Below the pieces are notes generated by a model, which worked only from the letters and a program-made list of their open reading frames with translations, was not told the DNA's origin and ran no database searches. A program made the position numbers and the translations under genes. From Phormidium tenue FACHB-1052 (GTDB taxonomy: Bacteria > Cyanobacteriota > Cyanobacteriia > Phormidesmidales > Phormidesmidaceae): 64,000 bases of DNA. Shown one piece after another: positions 1 through 8,889 of this stretch. Where the stretch lies: assembly GCF_014696675.1 (NCBI RefSeq), contig NZ_JACJQN010000006.1:1-64000 (forward strand), given 5' to 3'. Position 1 is the first letter of the stretch; each line of letters opens with the position of its first letter.

Positions 1-15
1 GTAGGCTTTACTCAT
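1..15 (-). CDS. IS5-family transposase, first five codons only
   Basis: Reading leftward from position 15, the codons give MSKAY, identical to the first residues of the complete transposase at 12101-12892. The gene runs out of the window, so nothing can be said about whether it is intact. Confidence 0.7.
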
Positions 16-100
16 CGCTCTCACGGGGCTGTAGTCTTAGTAATCTCAGCCTAGACCGTGTGAGCTTTTTTACTGCCCAATCAACTTTTCAAACGCCCTC
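1..100 (-). mobile_element. Left end of an IS5-family insertion sequence, cut by the window edge
   Basis: This stretch is the reverse complement of 12016-12115, the start of the complete element further right, with one mismatch in 100 bases (position 36). It includes the 16-bp terminal inverted repeat at 85-100 and is followed by TTA (101-103), which fits the 3-bp TNA target of the IS1031/ISL2 branch of the IS5 family. The rest of the element lies outside the window, so its completeness and its other target duplication cannot be judged. Confidence 0.9.
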
Positions 101-237
101 TTAGAACTACTAGGCTGGAATAGTCATACACTGGGGATAATGTTTGAGATCTGACCATTAAGGCGCGTCAATTGCCCCTCAATGGCGGGTTTAGAACAGA
201 ACCCCCACTGGTCTGGACGGATGAAGGGAAATGCCCT

Positions 238-1089
238 ATGGAAATGACTCGCAGCAGCAAAATACCCGAGATACTGAAAACTCATGAGGCAGAACTGCTG
301 TCGGAGTGGAATCAAGAGCTTGTCGCGACAAACACCCGCAAAGGATTAATTAAAGAAGCAGAGCTACAGGTGGAGTGCCGAGAATTTCTCAAGCTGCTTC
401 GCATCGCGGCTCAATCCGGCAATTTGAGCAACATTCAGGCATCCGAATGGCGAGAGGTGCGGGAAATGCTGACTAGCATTTCGCGATCGCGCTCCCACAA
501 AGGCTTTACCCCCACTGAAACGGCTACCTTTATCTTTTCATTCAAGCGACCGCTGTTTGATCGCCTGCGGCAGCAGTTGCACGACCCCATTGAGATCGGC
601 GACGAGATTTGGCAGGCCACCGACCTGCTCGATCGCCTAGGGCTGCTGGTGGTAGAAGCCTACCAGAAGTCGCGAGAAGAGGTGATCCTGCGACAGCAGG
701 AAGAAATGATGGAACTGTCTACGCCAGTGGTCAAACTGTGGGACGGCATTTTGGCCTTGCCGATCATTGGCACCCTCGACAGTGCCCGTACCCAGGTCGT
801 GATGGAGTCGCTGCTGCAAAAGATTGTTGAAACCGGCTCAGAAGTGGCCATTATTGACATCACCGGGGTGCCGACCGTCGATACGCTGACCGCTCAACAT
901 TTGCTCAAGACGGTGACAGCCGCTCGCCTCATGGGCGCGGACTGCATCATCAGCGGCATTCGACCTCAAATTGCCCAAACAATCGTCTATCTCGGCATCG
1001 ATTTGACTGATGTGACGACAAAAGCAACCTTAGCCGATGCCTTTCTGATGGCATTGAAGCGAAAGGGAACCACCATCACCCGTAAGTAG
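238..1089 (+). CDS. rsbR: RsbR-type stressosome sensor (RsbRD N-domain + STAS)
   Basis: This is a stressosome scaffold and sensor of the RsbR family, 283 residues from the start chosen here. The first ~160 residues look like the helical RsbRD input domain, and the C-terminal ~110 residues are a STAS domain. Two threonines match the RsbT phosphorylation sites of Bacillus RsbR: T216 in the TVDTLTA segment and T248 in GIRPQIAQT. The ATG at 238 is preferred over an in-frame ATG at 172 because AAGGGA sits about 8 bases before it and the residues upstream are not family-like. It is the first gene of an operon that runs to 7077. The stimulus is unknown; in this family the N-terminal domain sets it. 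Confidence 0.88.
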   Translation: MEMTRSSKIPEILKTHEAELLSEWNQELVATNTRKGLIKEAELQVECREFLKLLRIAAQSGNLSNIQASEWREVREMLTSISRSRSHKGFTPTETATFIFSFKRPLFDRLRQQLHDPIEIGDEIWQATDLLDRLGLLVVEAYQKSREEVILRQQEEMMELSTPVVKLWDGILALPIIGTLDSARTQVVMESLLQKIVETGSEVAIIDITGVPTVDTLTAQHLLKTVTAARLMGADCIISGIRPQIAQTIVYLGIDLTDVTTKATLADAFLMALKRKGTTITRK

Positions 1090-1105
1090 GCTAGAGGAAA
1101 ATCTG

Positions 1106-1522
1106 ATGGAACGGATTCCCATCCTTCAAATGGGCGAGTTTCTGCTTGTCACCATTCAGGTCGACATGCACGATCGCCTAGCCATGACCCTGCAAGATGA
1201 CCTGACCAATCGCATTAGTCAAACCAACGCAAGCGGGGTTTTAATTGACATTTCGGCACTAGATATTGTCGATTCTTTTATTGGCAGAATTTTAGGCAAC
1301 ATTGCCAAAATGTCGCAGGTCATGGATGCTGAAACGGTGGTGGTTGGCATGCAGCCTGCCGTCGCCATTACCCTCGTGGAGCTAGGGCTGTCCCTTACCG
1401 GCATTCGCACCGCATTGAATGTAGAAAAGGGCATGGCACTGTTACAGGCGACGGTTGGTAAAGCCGCCAACGCTCAGTTCATTGCTACGGAGTGGGATCT
1501 AGAGGACGATGCAGAAGATTGA
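1106..1522 (+). CDS. rsbS: RsbS-type STAS protein, stressosome core
   Basis: This 138-residue single STAS domain protein starts 16 bases after rsbR. In known stressosomes RsbS and RsbR form a large cytoplasmic particle that sequesters the kinase RsbT. The segment IVDSFIGRIL carries a serine (about S57) at the position of the RsbT target S59 of Bacillus RsbS, so the phosphorylation switch appears intact. The acidic C-terminal tail (EWDLEDDAED) extends past the usual domain. The stop codon lies inside the rsbT reading frame, with a 14-base overlap that suggests translational coupling. Confidence 0.88.
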   Translation: MERIPILQMGEFLLVTIQVDMHDRLAMTLQDDLTNRISQTNASGVLIDISALDIVDSFIGRILGNIAKMSQVMDAETVVVGMQPAVAITLVELGLSLTGIRTALNVEKGMALLQATVGKAANAQFIATEWDLEDDAED

Positions 1523-1907
1523 GGAGATGGAAATTCAATCTTCTGCGGACGTAGTTTTAGTTCGGCAAGCTGTGCGCCAGTTTGCCGTTGAGCTTGGCTT
1601 TGGTTTAGTCGACCAAACCAAAATTGTCACCGCTGCCAGCGAGCTGGCTCGCAACACCCTAGATTATGGCGGCGGGGGAACCGTCACGTTAGAGACGCTT
1701 CAAAACGGCGGGCGGCGAGGTCTCAAACTCACCTTTGAAGACCGGGGGCCGGGCATTCCCGATATTGAAATGGCGCTTAAGGATGGCTTCACCTCTGGCG
1801 GCGGGCTGGGGATGGGGTTAGGGGGGGCAAAACGGCTGGCCAACGAGTTTGAAATTGAGTCTGTGGTGGGAGAGGGAACGCGAGTAATCATCGTACGCTG
1901 GAAGTAA
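1509..1907 (+). CDS. rsbT: RsbT-type serine kinase / anti-sigma-like ATPase
   Basis: This is a 132-residue GHKL ATPase of the RsbT/RsbW type. The N box is visible as SELARNTLDYGG (about 44-55), the G1 box as EDRGPGIPD (77-85) and the glycine-rich lid at 97-106. In Bacillus, RsbT phosphorylates RsbR and RsbS and is then released to activate the RsbU phosphatase. No RsbU, RsbV, RsbW or sigma factor lies nearby; the next genes carry related ATPase domains fused to a phosphatase and to a histidine kinase. AGAGG just before the ATG is a reasonable ribosome site. It overlaps rsbS by 14 bases. Confidence 0.88.
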   Translation: MQKIEEMEIQSSADVVLVRQAVRQFAVELGFGLVDQTKIVTAASELARNTLDYGGGGTVTLETLQNGGRRGLKLTFEDRGPGIPDIEMALKDGFTSGGGLGMGLGGAKRLANEFEIESVVGEGTRVIIVRWK

Positions 1908-1921
1908 TACGAGGTTATCAA

Positions 1922-2929
1922 TTGAATGAATCTATGGCGATCGCCATCACCGAGCAGAGTCAAACTGGGGAAGCGCGGCGAGCCTCTCTAGCCTTGGCCA
2001 CTCGGCTTGGCTTTGAGGAAACCGAACGGGGTAAAGTTGGCCTTTTAGTCACAGAGGTGGCCAACAACCTGATTCGGCACGCCGGTCATGGAGTGGTTGT
2101 GCTGCGGGCGATCGCCCAAGACGACATCATTGGTATCGAAATTTTGGGGCTAGATCAGGGTTCTGGCATGGTAGATGTAGAGGAATGCCTGCAAGATGGC
2201 TTTTCTACCGCCGGCACCTCAGGCAATGGGCTGGGTGCCATTCGCCGCCTCTCTGACTTCTTTGAAATTTACTCGCAGCCCAACAAAGGAACGGCCCTGC
2301 TCGCCCATATCTGGGCAAAATCTTCCCCTCATGCGTCACCCAAAATCATTGAAATTGGCGTAGTCGCGCTACCCAAGCAGGGAGAAGAGGTGTCAGGGGA
2401 TGCCTGGGCCTGGGAAGGGGATGCTCACCGTCGCCTGTTTATGGTGGTAGATGGGTTGGGGCATGGGCCTGCGGCGGCCAGTGCGGCCTCAGCCGCCATT
2501 CGAGTGTTTCACGATCAGCATCATCAGTCGCCCCAACGCATTGTCGAAGCGGCCCATGCGGCGTTGCGCAGCACCCGAGGGGCAGCCATGGCGATCGCTG
2601 AAATCAATTTTGAGCAGCAGACCGTTTGCTTTGCGGGCATTGGCAATATTGCAGCCAGCATTACGTCTGCGACCGAACATCACAACTTGATGTCCTACAA
2701 CGGCACCGTGGGCCATGAAGTTCGCAAGATTAAGGAGTTTACCTACCCCTGGTACCTCAACGGGCTGCTGACGATGCACTCCGACGGCATCAGCACCCAG
2801 TGGAACCTCGATCGCTACCCGGGCCTCAGTCAAAAGCATCCCAGCTTAATTGCCGGTGTGCTGCACCGTGATTTTCATCGTGAGCGCGATGATGTCACCA
2901 TGTTGGCGGCAAAAGGAACCGGCGCATGA
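1922..2929 (+). CDS. ATPase-domain + SpoIIE/RsbX-type PP2C phosphatase
   Basis: The protein has 335 residues in two parts. Residues ~10-130 are an RsbT-like ATPase domain with TEVANNLIRHAG as N box and LDQGSGM as G1 box. Residues ~145-335 are a PP2C/SpoIIE phosphatase with the metal-binding segments SGDAW, VVDGLGHG, MHSDG and RDDVTML. Bacillus RsbX, which resets the stressosome by dephosphorylating RsbR and RsbS, has only the phosphatase half, so this looks like an RsbX with its own ATPase module. The TTG at 1922 is preferred because CGAGG lies 7 bases upstream; an ATG at 1934 is the alternative. The next gene overlaps in an ATGA arrangement. Confidence 0.85.
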   Translation: MNESMAIAITEQSQTGEARRASLALATRLGFEETERGKVGLLVTEVANNLIRHAGHGVVVLRAIAQDDIIGIEILGLDQGSGMVDVEECLQDGFSTAGTSGNGLGAIRRLSDFFEIYSQPNKGTALLAHIWAKSSPHASPKIIEIGVVALPKQGEEVSGDAWAWEGDAHRRLFMVVDGLGHGPAAASAASAAIRVFHDQHHQSPQRIVEAAHAALRSTRGAAMAIAEINFEQQTVCFAGIGNIAASITSATEHHNLMSYNGTVGHEVRKIKEFTYPWYLNGLLTMHSDGISTQWNLDRYPGLSQKHPSLIAGVLHRDFHRERDDVTMLAAKGTGA

Positions 2930-5055
2930 CCACCCTCTTCACCCTAGAAATTCACTACGAACAGGATGTGGTGCAGGCACGACAGCGCACCCGCGAGTTG
3001 GCAGAACAACTGGGGTTTGACGGGCAAGATCAGGTGCGGCTGGCCACGGCTGTCTCAGAGATTGCCCGCAATGCGTTTCAGTATGCCCAGGGTGGAACGG
3101 TGCAGTTTGACCTAGCGGAAAACCCCCAGACCTTTTTGATTCAGGTGCAGGATCAGGGCGGGGGCATTCCGCATTTGAGCGATGTTTTAGACGGGCGCTA
3201 TCAGTCTTCTACCGGCATGGGGCTAGGCATTGTGGGCACGCGCCGACTGATGGATATCTTTGAGATTGCCTCGAGCGAGCAGGGAACCACCGTGAGCCTC
3301 GGCAAAGCCCTACCGAAGCGATCGCCCAGCTTCACCAACTCGCAGCTAGAGCAGATTCGGGAGACCGTCGTGGGGCGATCGCCCCAAAACCCCTACGACG
3401 AAATCCAGCGGCAAAACCAGGAACTGCTGCGGGCCATGGCCGAACTCCGCAAGCGAGAGGAAGAGCTCACCTACCTCAACCGCGAGTTAGAAGACACCAA
3501 TCGCGGCGTCATTGCCCTCTACGCCGAACTAGACGAGAAAGCCAGCTCCCTGCAACAGGCCAACGAGCTAAAAACTCGCTTTCTCTCCAACATGAGCCAC
3601 GAGTTTCGCACGCCGCTCAACTCAATTTTGTCCCTATCGCGCATGCTGCTGACTCGGCTGGATGGGGAGCTATCCCTAGAACAGGAAAAGCAGGTGACGT
3701 ACATTCAAAAGGCGGCGGATGGGTTGTCAGAGTTGGTGAACGATCTGCTAGATCTGGCCAAGGTGGAAGCGGGCAAAACCGAGGTGAATCCCAGCTCCTT
3801 TGAAGTGAGCGACCTGTTTGCCACCCTGCGGGGCATGCTGCGTCCGCTGCTAGTGCAGGGTTCCTCGGTGTCGCTCGTATTTGACGAACCCGATGGCCTG
3901 CCCTCGCTCTATAGCGACGAAGGAAAAATTGCTCAAATCCTTAGAAACTTTATTTCGAACGCGCTCAAATTTACCGAGCAAGGAGAGGTGCGCGTCAGCG
4001 CCGAGCAAGTTGGTCAGATGATTCGGCTCTCGGTGTCTGACACCGGCATTGGCATTGCGCCCGCCGACCAAGAGCGCGTTTTTGAGGATTTTGTGCAAAT
4101 TGAGTCTGACCTGCAAAAGCAAGTAAAAGGGACGGGGCTAGGCCTGCCGATATCGGCCAAGCTGGCAGAGCTGATGGAGGGCAGTGTTTCCGTTCACAGT
4201 GAACTGGGTCAAGGGTCTACCTTTTCAGTCTGTATTCCGATTGTCTACCCCAAAGTGACAGAACTGCCAGATTCCCTGCAACCGATCATCTCCCTAAACC
4301 CAGCTCGCTTGCCCATTCTGGCGATCGAAGATCATATTGAGACGCTGTTTATCTACGAGAAACACCTGCAAGCGTCTCGGTATCAGCTAATCGCTACCCG
4401 CACCCTGGCGCAAGCCAGACAGGCCTTAGAGCAGCTTCAGCCAGCGGCGATCGTGCTAGACATCTTGCTAGAAGGGCAAAACGGCTGGACATTCCTGCGA
4501 GAGCTGAAAAGCGATGAAGCAACTCGCAATATTCCCGTGCTGGTGATCACGGTGGTAGATAACGAAAAACAGGCCGTTGCCCTAGGAGCCAATGGATTCC
4601 TGATTAAGCCTGTGGATCAACTGACCTTGCTCACCAAGCTCAATACGCTAGTCGGCCAGGGCAAAACTCAGAAACTCTTACTTATTGATGATGACCCAGC
4701 TTACCAATATGTGGTTAAACAGTTGTTGACCAATCTGCCGTTACAGTTTTTGGAGGCTGCCAGTGGACGGGAAGGATTGACCGTGGCCGAGAGTGAACAG
4801 CCCTCAGCCATTTTGCTTGACCTTGAAATGCCTGGACTGAGCGGATTTGATGCGCTTGAGCAGCTTCAGCGCAACCCCGTTACCCAGTCCATCCCTGTGA
4901 TTATCTACTCGTCGACCCAGTTAAGTTTAGAAACCCGGAGTCGTTTAGCCAAACAAGGTGTCGCCATCCTTTCTAAGGACAAAACATCTCAAGCAGAAGC
5001 CGCCTCTCACCTTCGAGAAGCTCTCGCTAAAGCCGGACTCGTTTTAGATGCTTGA
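2926..5055 (+). CDS. Hybrid histidine kinase with N-terminal RsbT-like ATPase and two receiver domains
   Basis: The order in this 709-residue protein is: an RsbT/RsbW-like ATPase (~10-128, N box SEIARNAFQYAQ, G1 VQDQGGGIP), a coiled coil (~155-215), a HisKA dimerisation segment with phospho-acceptor H225 in SNMSHEFRTP, a catalytic HATPase_c (~325-440), then two receiver domains (~465-580 and ~590-705, the second with LIDDDPAYQ and LLDLEMPG). No membrane segment is visible, so it is cytoplasmic. The N-terminal ATPase sits where a sensor normally is, and the gene overlaps the phosphatase gene by 4 bases. A plausible inference is that the N-domain reads the state of the RsbR/RsbS particle and passes it to a phosphorelay. 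Confidence 0.87.
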   Translation: MTTLFTLEIHYEQDVVQARQRTRELAEQLGFDGQDQVRLATAVSEIARNAFQYAQGGTVQFDLAENPQTFLIQVQDQGGGIPHLSDVLDGRYQSSTGMGLGIVGTRRLMDIFEIASSEQGTTVSLGKALPKRSPSFTNSQLEQIRETVVGRSPQNPYDEIQRQNQELLRAMAELRKREEELTYLNRELEDTNRGVIALYAELDEKASSLQQANELKTRFLSNMSHEFRTPLNSILSLSRMLLTRLDGELSLEQEKQVTYIQKAADGLSELVNDLLDLAKVEAGKTEVNPSSFEVSDLFATLRGMLRPLLVQGSSVSLVFDEPDGLPSLYSDEGKIAQILRNFISNALKFTEQGEVRVSAEQVGQMIRLSVSDTGIGIAPADQERVFEDFVQIESDLQKQVKGTGLGLPISAKLAELMEGSVSVHSELGQGSTFSVCIPIVYPKVTELPDSLQPIISLNPARLPILAIEDHIETLFIYEKHLQASRYQLIATRTLAQARQALEQLQPAAIVLDILLEGQNGWTFLRELKSDEATRNIPVLVITVVDNEKQAVALGANGFLIKPVDQLTLLTKLNTLVGQGKTQKLLLIDDDPAYQYVVKQLLTNLPLQFLEAASGREGLTVAESEQPSAILLDLEMPGLSGFDALEQLQRNPVTQSIPVIIYSSTQLSLETRSRLAKQGVAILSKDKTSQAEAASHLREALAKAGLVLDA

Positions 5056-5064
5056 GGATGTGTG

Positions 5065-7077
5065 ATGTTTGAGCCCAGCGAAACCATTCTGCATATTGAC
5101 GACAACGAAGCCAATCGCTACATCGTGAGGCGGATTTTGCAAAATGCAGGGTTCGCTGTCGTCGAAGCGGCAACGGGATCGGCGGGGTTAGAGGCGATCG
5201 CACTGCATCAACCAGAGCTGATCATTTTAGACGTAAAATTGCCCGATCTAAACGGTTTTGAAGTCTGCCGCCAGATCAAAGCCAACCCTCAAACACGCTT
5301 TGTGCCGGTACTGCACCTCTCCGCTAGCTTTGTTAAAAGTCAAGATAAGGCAGAGGGATTAGACAGCGGGGCTGACAGCTACCTAGCCCAACCGGTTGAA
5401 CCGATTGAACTCCTGGCGACGGTGCGATCGCTCCTCCGAGTTCGACAGGCCGAGGAGCTAGCGCTGACCTCAGCGCGGGAGTGGCAAACTACATTTGATG
5501 CCATTAACGATAGTGTCTGCCTACTCGATCAGCAGGGTAAAATTTTGCGCTGTAACCAGGCAACGATGCGGCTTTTTGGTAAGCCTGCTGAAGATATTCT
5601 GGGGCAAATCCACCATGAGTTAATGAATGACACATTAGGGGTGGGAGACGGCACGTGCTTTCACCTCGCTAAAGAAACGCACCAGCGTCAACTATTAGAA
5701 GTGCGCAGTCAAGAGCGCTGGTTTGCCAAAACAATGGACCCGGTGCTAAATGAACTTGGCACCTTTACCGGTGCGGTGCTAATTTTGGTCGATATCACCA
5801 GCCGCAAGCAGATCGAGGATGAACGTAAGCAGGCAGAAATTACTCTGCAAGAGCGCAATCAACGCCTAGATGCGCTGTATGAAACGACTCGCAAGCAAGC
5901 CGATCAACTACGACAGGCCAATCGCATCAAAGATGAATTTTTAGCCGTGCTATCCCATGAGCTCAGGTCGCCCTTAAACCCCATTCTCGGCTGGGCAAAA
6001 ATACTGCAAACCAAACAGCAAGACGCTGCAAAAACGCGGTACGCGCTGGAAACAATCGAGCGAAATGCTCGACTACAAGCGCAGCTCATTGAAGATTTGC
6101 TCGATGTTTCTCGTATCCTTCAGGGCAAGCTGAGCTTAAACACAGTTCCGGTTAGTCTACCCTTCACAATTAAATCTGCGCTTGAGACTGTACGGCTCGC
6201 GGCTGAAGCAAAATCCATTCAAATTGAGACCATCTTTGAACCCGAGGTTGGGCAAGTTTTAGGAGATTCTGGTCGCCTACAGCAGGTGATTTGGAATCTA
6301 ATCTCTAACGCCGTCAAATTCACGCCCCAGGGCGGAAACGTGCAGGTGCGGCTAGAGCAGATCGAGGAAGTTGAAGAACATATATCTCCGCATCGCCCTG
6401 TTAGCTATGCTCAAATTACGGTCAGTGACACTGGCAAAGGCATCACCGCTAGCTTTTTGCCCTATGTCTTCGAGTATTTTCGGCAAGCCGACAGCACCAC
6501 GACTCGAAGTTTTGGGGGGCTAGGGTTGGGGTTAGCGATCGTCAGCCACCTGGTTGAACTGCATGGCGGCACCGTTCAGGCTGCGAGTTTAGGAGAAGGG
6601 CAAGGCTCAACCTTTATCGTCAGGCTTCCCGTTATTGATGCCTCAAAATCGCATCCAGATCATCCCTCAGTTCACAATCGTTCAGGGTTTCATTTCGATG
6701 GTTTGCGAGTGCTTTTTGCGGATGATGAAAAAGATTCACGAGAGCTAGTTACTTTTTTGTTAGAGCAGCAGGGTGCAACGGTTACTCAGGTAGAGTCGGC
6801 CCACGAAGCTTTAAATCAGTTGCAGCAAGCAGAGTTTGATCTGCTCATCAGTGATATCGGCATGCCTGATATGGATGGTTACGGGTTGATTCGTCACATC
6901 AGGGAGCGATCGCCCAATCAGAGCAGAGATATTTTGGCGATCGCCATTACTGCCTATGCGGGAGAAAGTAATCAGCAAAAAGTGTTAGCAGCCGGATTTC
7001 AGCAGCACATTACCAAACCGATTGAGCCAGAAGCTCTGTTGAAAACGATTTGGACGCTAGTGCAGAAAGAGGGGTAA
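5065..7077 (+). CDS. Hybrid histidine kinase, REC-PAS-HisKA-HATPase-REC
   Basis: This 670-residue cytoplasmic hybrid kinase has a receiver domain at the N-terminus (IDDNEANRY, phospho-acceptor Asp ~56 in ILDVKLPDL), a PAS domain (~142-250), HisKA with H298 in VLSHELRSP, HATPase_c (~405-530) and a C-terminal receiver (~555-668). Its two terminal receivers let it take phosphate from, and pass it to, the preceding kinase. ATG 5065 is preferred over the GTG at 5062 because GAGG lies 7 bases upstream. It follows the previous stop by only 9 bases and closes the operon. No DNA-binding output domain is encoded here. Confidence 0.87.
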   Translation: MFEPSETILHIDDNEANRYIVRRILQNAGFAVVEAATGSAGLEAIALHQPELIILDVKLPDLNGFEVCRQIKANPQTRFVPVLHLSASFVKSQDKAEGLDSGADSYLAQPVEPIELLATVRSLLRVRQAEELALTSAREWQTTFDAINDSVCLLDQQGKILRCNQATMRLFGKPAEDILGQIHHELMNDTLGVGDGTCFHLAKETHQRQLLEVRSQERWFAKTMDPVLNELGTFTGAVLILVDITSRKQIEDERKQAEITLQERNQRLDALYETTRKQADQLRQANRIKDEFLAVLSHELRSPLNPILGWAKILQTKQQDAAKTRYALETIERNARLQAQLIEDLLDVSRILQGKLSLNTVPVSLPFTIKSALETVRLAAEAKSIQIETIFEPEVGQVLGDSGRLQQVIWNLISNAVKFTPQGGNVQVRLEQIEEVEEHISPHRPVSYAQITVSDTGKGITASFLPYVFEYFRQADSTTTRSFGGLGLGLAIVSHLVELHGGTVQAASLGEGQGSTFIVRLPVIDASKSHPDHPSVHNRSGFHFDGLRVLFADDEKDSRELVTFLLEQQGATVTQVESAHEALNQLQQAEFDLLISDIGMPDMDGYGLIRHIRERSPNQSRDILAIAITAYAGESNQQKVLAAGFQQHITKPIEPEALLKTIWTLVQKEG

Positions 7078-7248
7078 TGTCGCAGAAATAGTGGTTGTAC
7101 TGTAAGAATAGGTGAGGGGGGGGTGGCTGTCAGCCTATGTACACCGGCTGTTGGAGGAGTGATGGGTGCGATCGCTCCCCGTCAACCGCGTCAGACCATT
7201 AGGCTGTATAAGTCAAAGTTCTTTCAGCTTGGTCGCCCTATAGCGCCA

Positions 7249-7698
7249 TTATGAGGATGCAGGTGGTGCAGCCTGGGGTTGGTCACAGACAAAGCGCAAG
7301 ACGGCTGCTGCGCTACTGCCTGCCTGAGGTTGGGTCAACTGACCAGCATCCCCATAGTTAATGCGCTGAATCTCCTGCCCATCCTGGTCACGAGCAATGA
7401 TTTGCCTAAGCCGAGACACACCGCCCGCACAATCGGCAGAGCGGTACAGCATGGCACTATGAACGGGTTGCTCCAGCTCAACCCCGACAAAGGCGTTGTT
7501 CGGTTCAGGAAAGTCGCGATGTTCCCAATACCAAACAGCTCCATCCCTAAATTGAATCGAGTTACGCTCTACCAAGAAGCGATCGCCCACAGCATTTTGC
7601 GTCACCTCAACCCAGTCTACTGGAGCAGACTGAGCCAGCGCACCAGAAGCACCGACGGCAGAAGCGATCGCGGCCAAACCAACAAGCAAAGTTTTCAT
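7249..7698 (-). CDS. Exported protein, possible surface-adhesin E-like domain
   Basis: This 149-residue protein starts with a clear signal peptide (MKTLLVGLAAIASAVGASGALA, cleavage near residue 22). The mature part begins with DWVEVTQNAVGDRFLVE and contains a W/Y-rich segment, which loosely resembles small periplasmic proteins carrying the Adhesin_E-type domain; that match is from memory. The two cysteines (~90 and ~138) could form a disulphide. It begins 3 bases after the end of the TPR protein gene on the same strand, so the two are probably cotranscribed and act together in the periplasm. Confidence 0.6.
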   Translation of the reverse strand: MKTLLVGLAAIASAVGASGALAQSAPVDWVEVTQNAVGDRFLVERNSIQFRDGAVWYWEHRDFPEPNNAFVGVELEQPVHSAMLYRSADCAGGVSRLRQIIARDQDGQEIQRINYGDAGQLTQPQAGSSAAAVLRFVCDQPQAAPPASS

Positions 7699-7701
7699 AG
7701 G

Positions 7702-8418
7702 TTACTGGGGATTAGGCTCAGATTGACTATCAGACGCATCTTCAGAAGTGCGCGTGCGATACTGCTCGACATTTTGGATGGCTCGCTGAGCAAAGGAATT
7801 ATTGGGGCGTTCGTCTAATGCCCGTTGAAAATAGAGCAGCGCAGTTTCATAATCGCCCTGCTCTGTGGCCTCGTATCCTGCCGCCATGTAGCGATCAAAC
7901 TCGGATGACTGGGGCGGTCGTTGTGCCGCAGGCGGGGAAGATTGAGGCGCAGCGGCGGCGGCTGTCCCTTGCTGCCCCTCATAGGCCGTCACCACCTTCT
8001 GAACATACTCTGCGATTTCAGAACTGTTGTACTGGGATGGGTCACCTCGCATCCACCAGGCAGCAGATCGCCGCACCGCTAGCATTTCATCGTTACCGCT
8101 AGCGCCATACTGCTCTTTGAGGATATCCCGCATCACACAGGTCACCACCGAACGGGCAACGTCTGGGCTAGCCTCAAACTCAGTCGGTGAAAGCTCTCGA
8201 CCAATACATGACCTTGACCACCGGGGGATGTTTCCTGGCATAATCTGCCAGTCACTATAGAGCCCGTCATCGGCACGTCCCGTTTGAGGGGCTGCTTGAC
8301 GAAGCGCCTCGACCAATGCTGCAACTTGACGTTCTGAAACTTGCGCCTGGGCTGGTAGCGTTCCGACGGCCAGGATAACGCCAAGGCTGACGATTAGTTT
8401 GCCAATAGGTAGTCGCAT
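7702..8418 (-). CDS. Exported TPR-repeat protein
   Basis: The protein has 238 residues with an N-terminal signal peptide ending near PAQAQV. A middle region contains two cysteines, then come a Gln/Pro/Ala-rich linker (~150-170) and one to two tetratricopeptide units near the C-terminus (the AAGYEATEQGDYETALLYF segment and the following helix). The ATG at 8418, giving MRLPIGKL, is preferred to one three codons earlier at 8427 because it puts the basic residues directly before the hydrophobic core. TPR units mediate protein contacts. The partner may be the small exported protein encoded 3 bases downstream. Confidence 0.65.
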   Translation of the reverse strand: MRLPIGKLIVSLGVILAVGTLPAQAQVSERQVAALVEALRQAAPQTGRADDGLYSDWQIMPGNIPRWSRSCIGRELSPTEFEASPDVARSVVTCVMRDILKEQYGASGNDEMLAVRRSAAWWMRGDPSQYNSSEIAEYVQKVVTAYEGQQGTAAAAAPQSSPPAAQRPPQSSEFDRYMAAGYEATEQGDYETALLYFQRALDERPNNSFAQRAIQNVEQYRTRTSEDASDSQSEPNPQ

Positions 8419-8622
8419 AACTATCATCTATCCCAAACTGTTTCCCAGCTAGATCTTACATTTATTATTTGGGGCTTGTCATTTGTCGTTTGTTAGTTGT
8501 TTTTTATACAAGAATAGGCATACTCCTTGCTTGGATTAGCTCCGGTGTGGTTTTGAAAAAGAAAACATCATGATTTGAAAGAGTTTCGGTTGATGAGAGG
8601 CAAGCTTGCAGCAGCCTAACCA

Positions 8623-8772
8623 GGCGTTGCTGATCATCAGGATGATTTGCCCCCTTAGCCCCCCAATTCTGGGGGGAACCAGACGACTTCAAAGTCCCCC
8701 AATTTTGGGGGGTTGGGAGGCCGATGCAGTAACTGTTGCTTTTACAGATTCATTCCTCAATTCAGCAACGCC
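8623..8772. mobile_element. MITE, copy 1, with perfect 8-bp target duplication
   Basis: This is a 150-bp element bounded by the inverted repeat GGCGTTGCTGA (8623-8633) and TCAGCAACGCC (8762-8772), flanked by the direct repeat CCTAACCA at 8615-8622 and 8773-8780. The interior holds long stem-forming tracts of C/G around AATT. It is the reverse complement of a copy at 12994-13142. Nothing coding is inside; short open frames across it are chance. It occupies the gap between the TPR gene and leuA (8419-8889); no other feature was recognised there. Confidence 0.9.
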
Positions 8773-8889
8773 CCTAACCATTCGGCTGCTGCAAATTGAC
8801 CAAAACCACTCGGGTAGAAGGCAAAGACTCTGGCAACCAGTGACCCAAACCGTTATCAAATCTGGATCACACTGCTTGCCCCATGGCTT

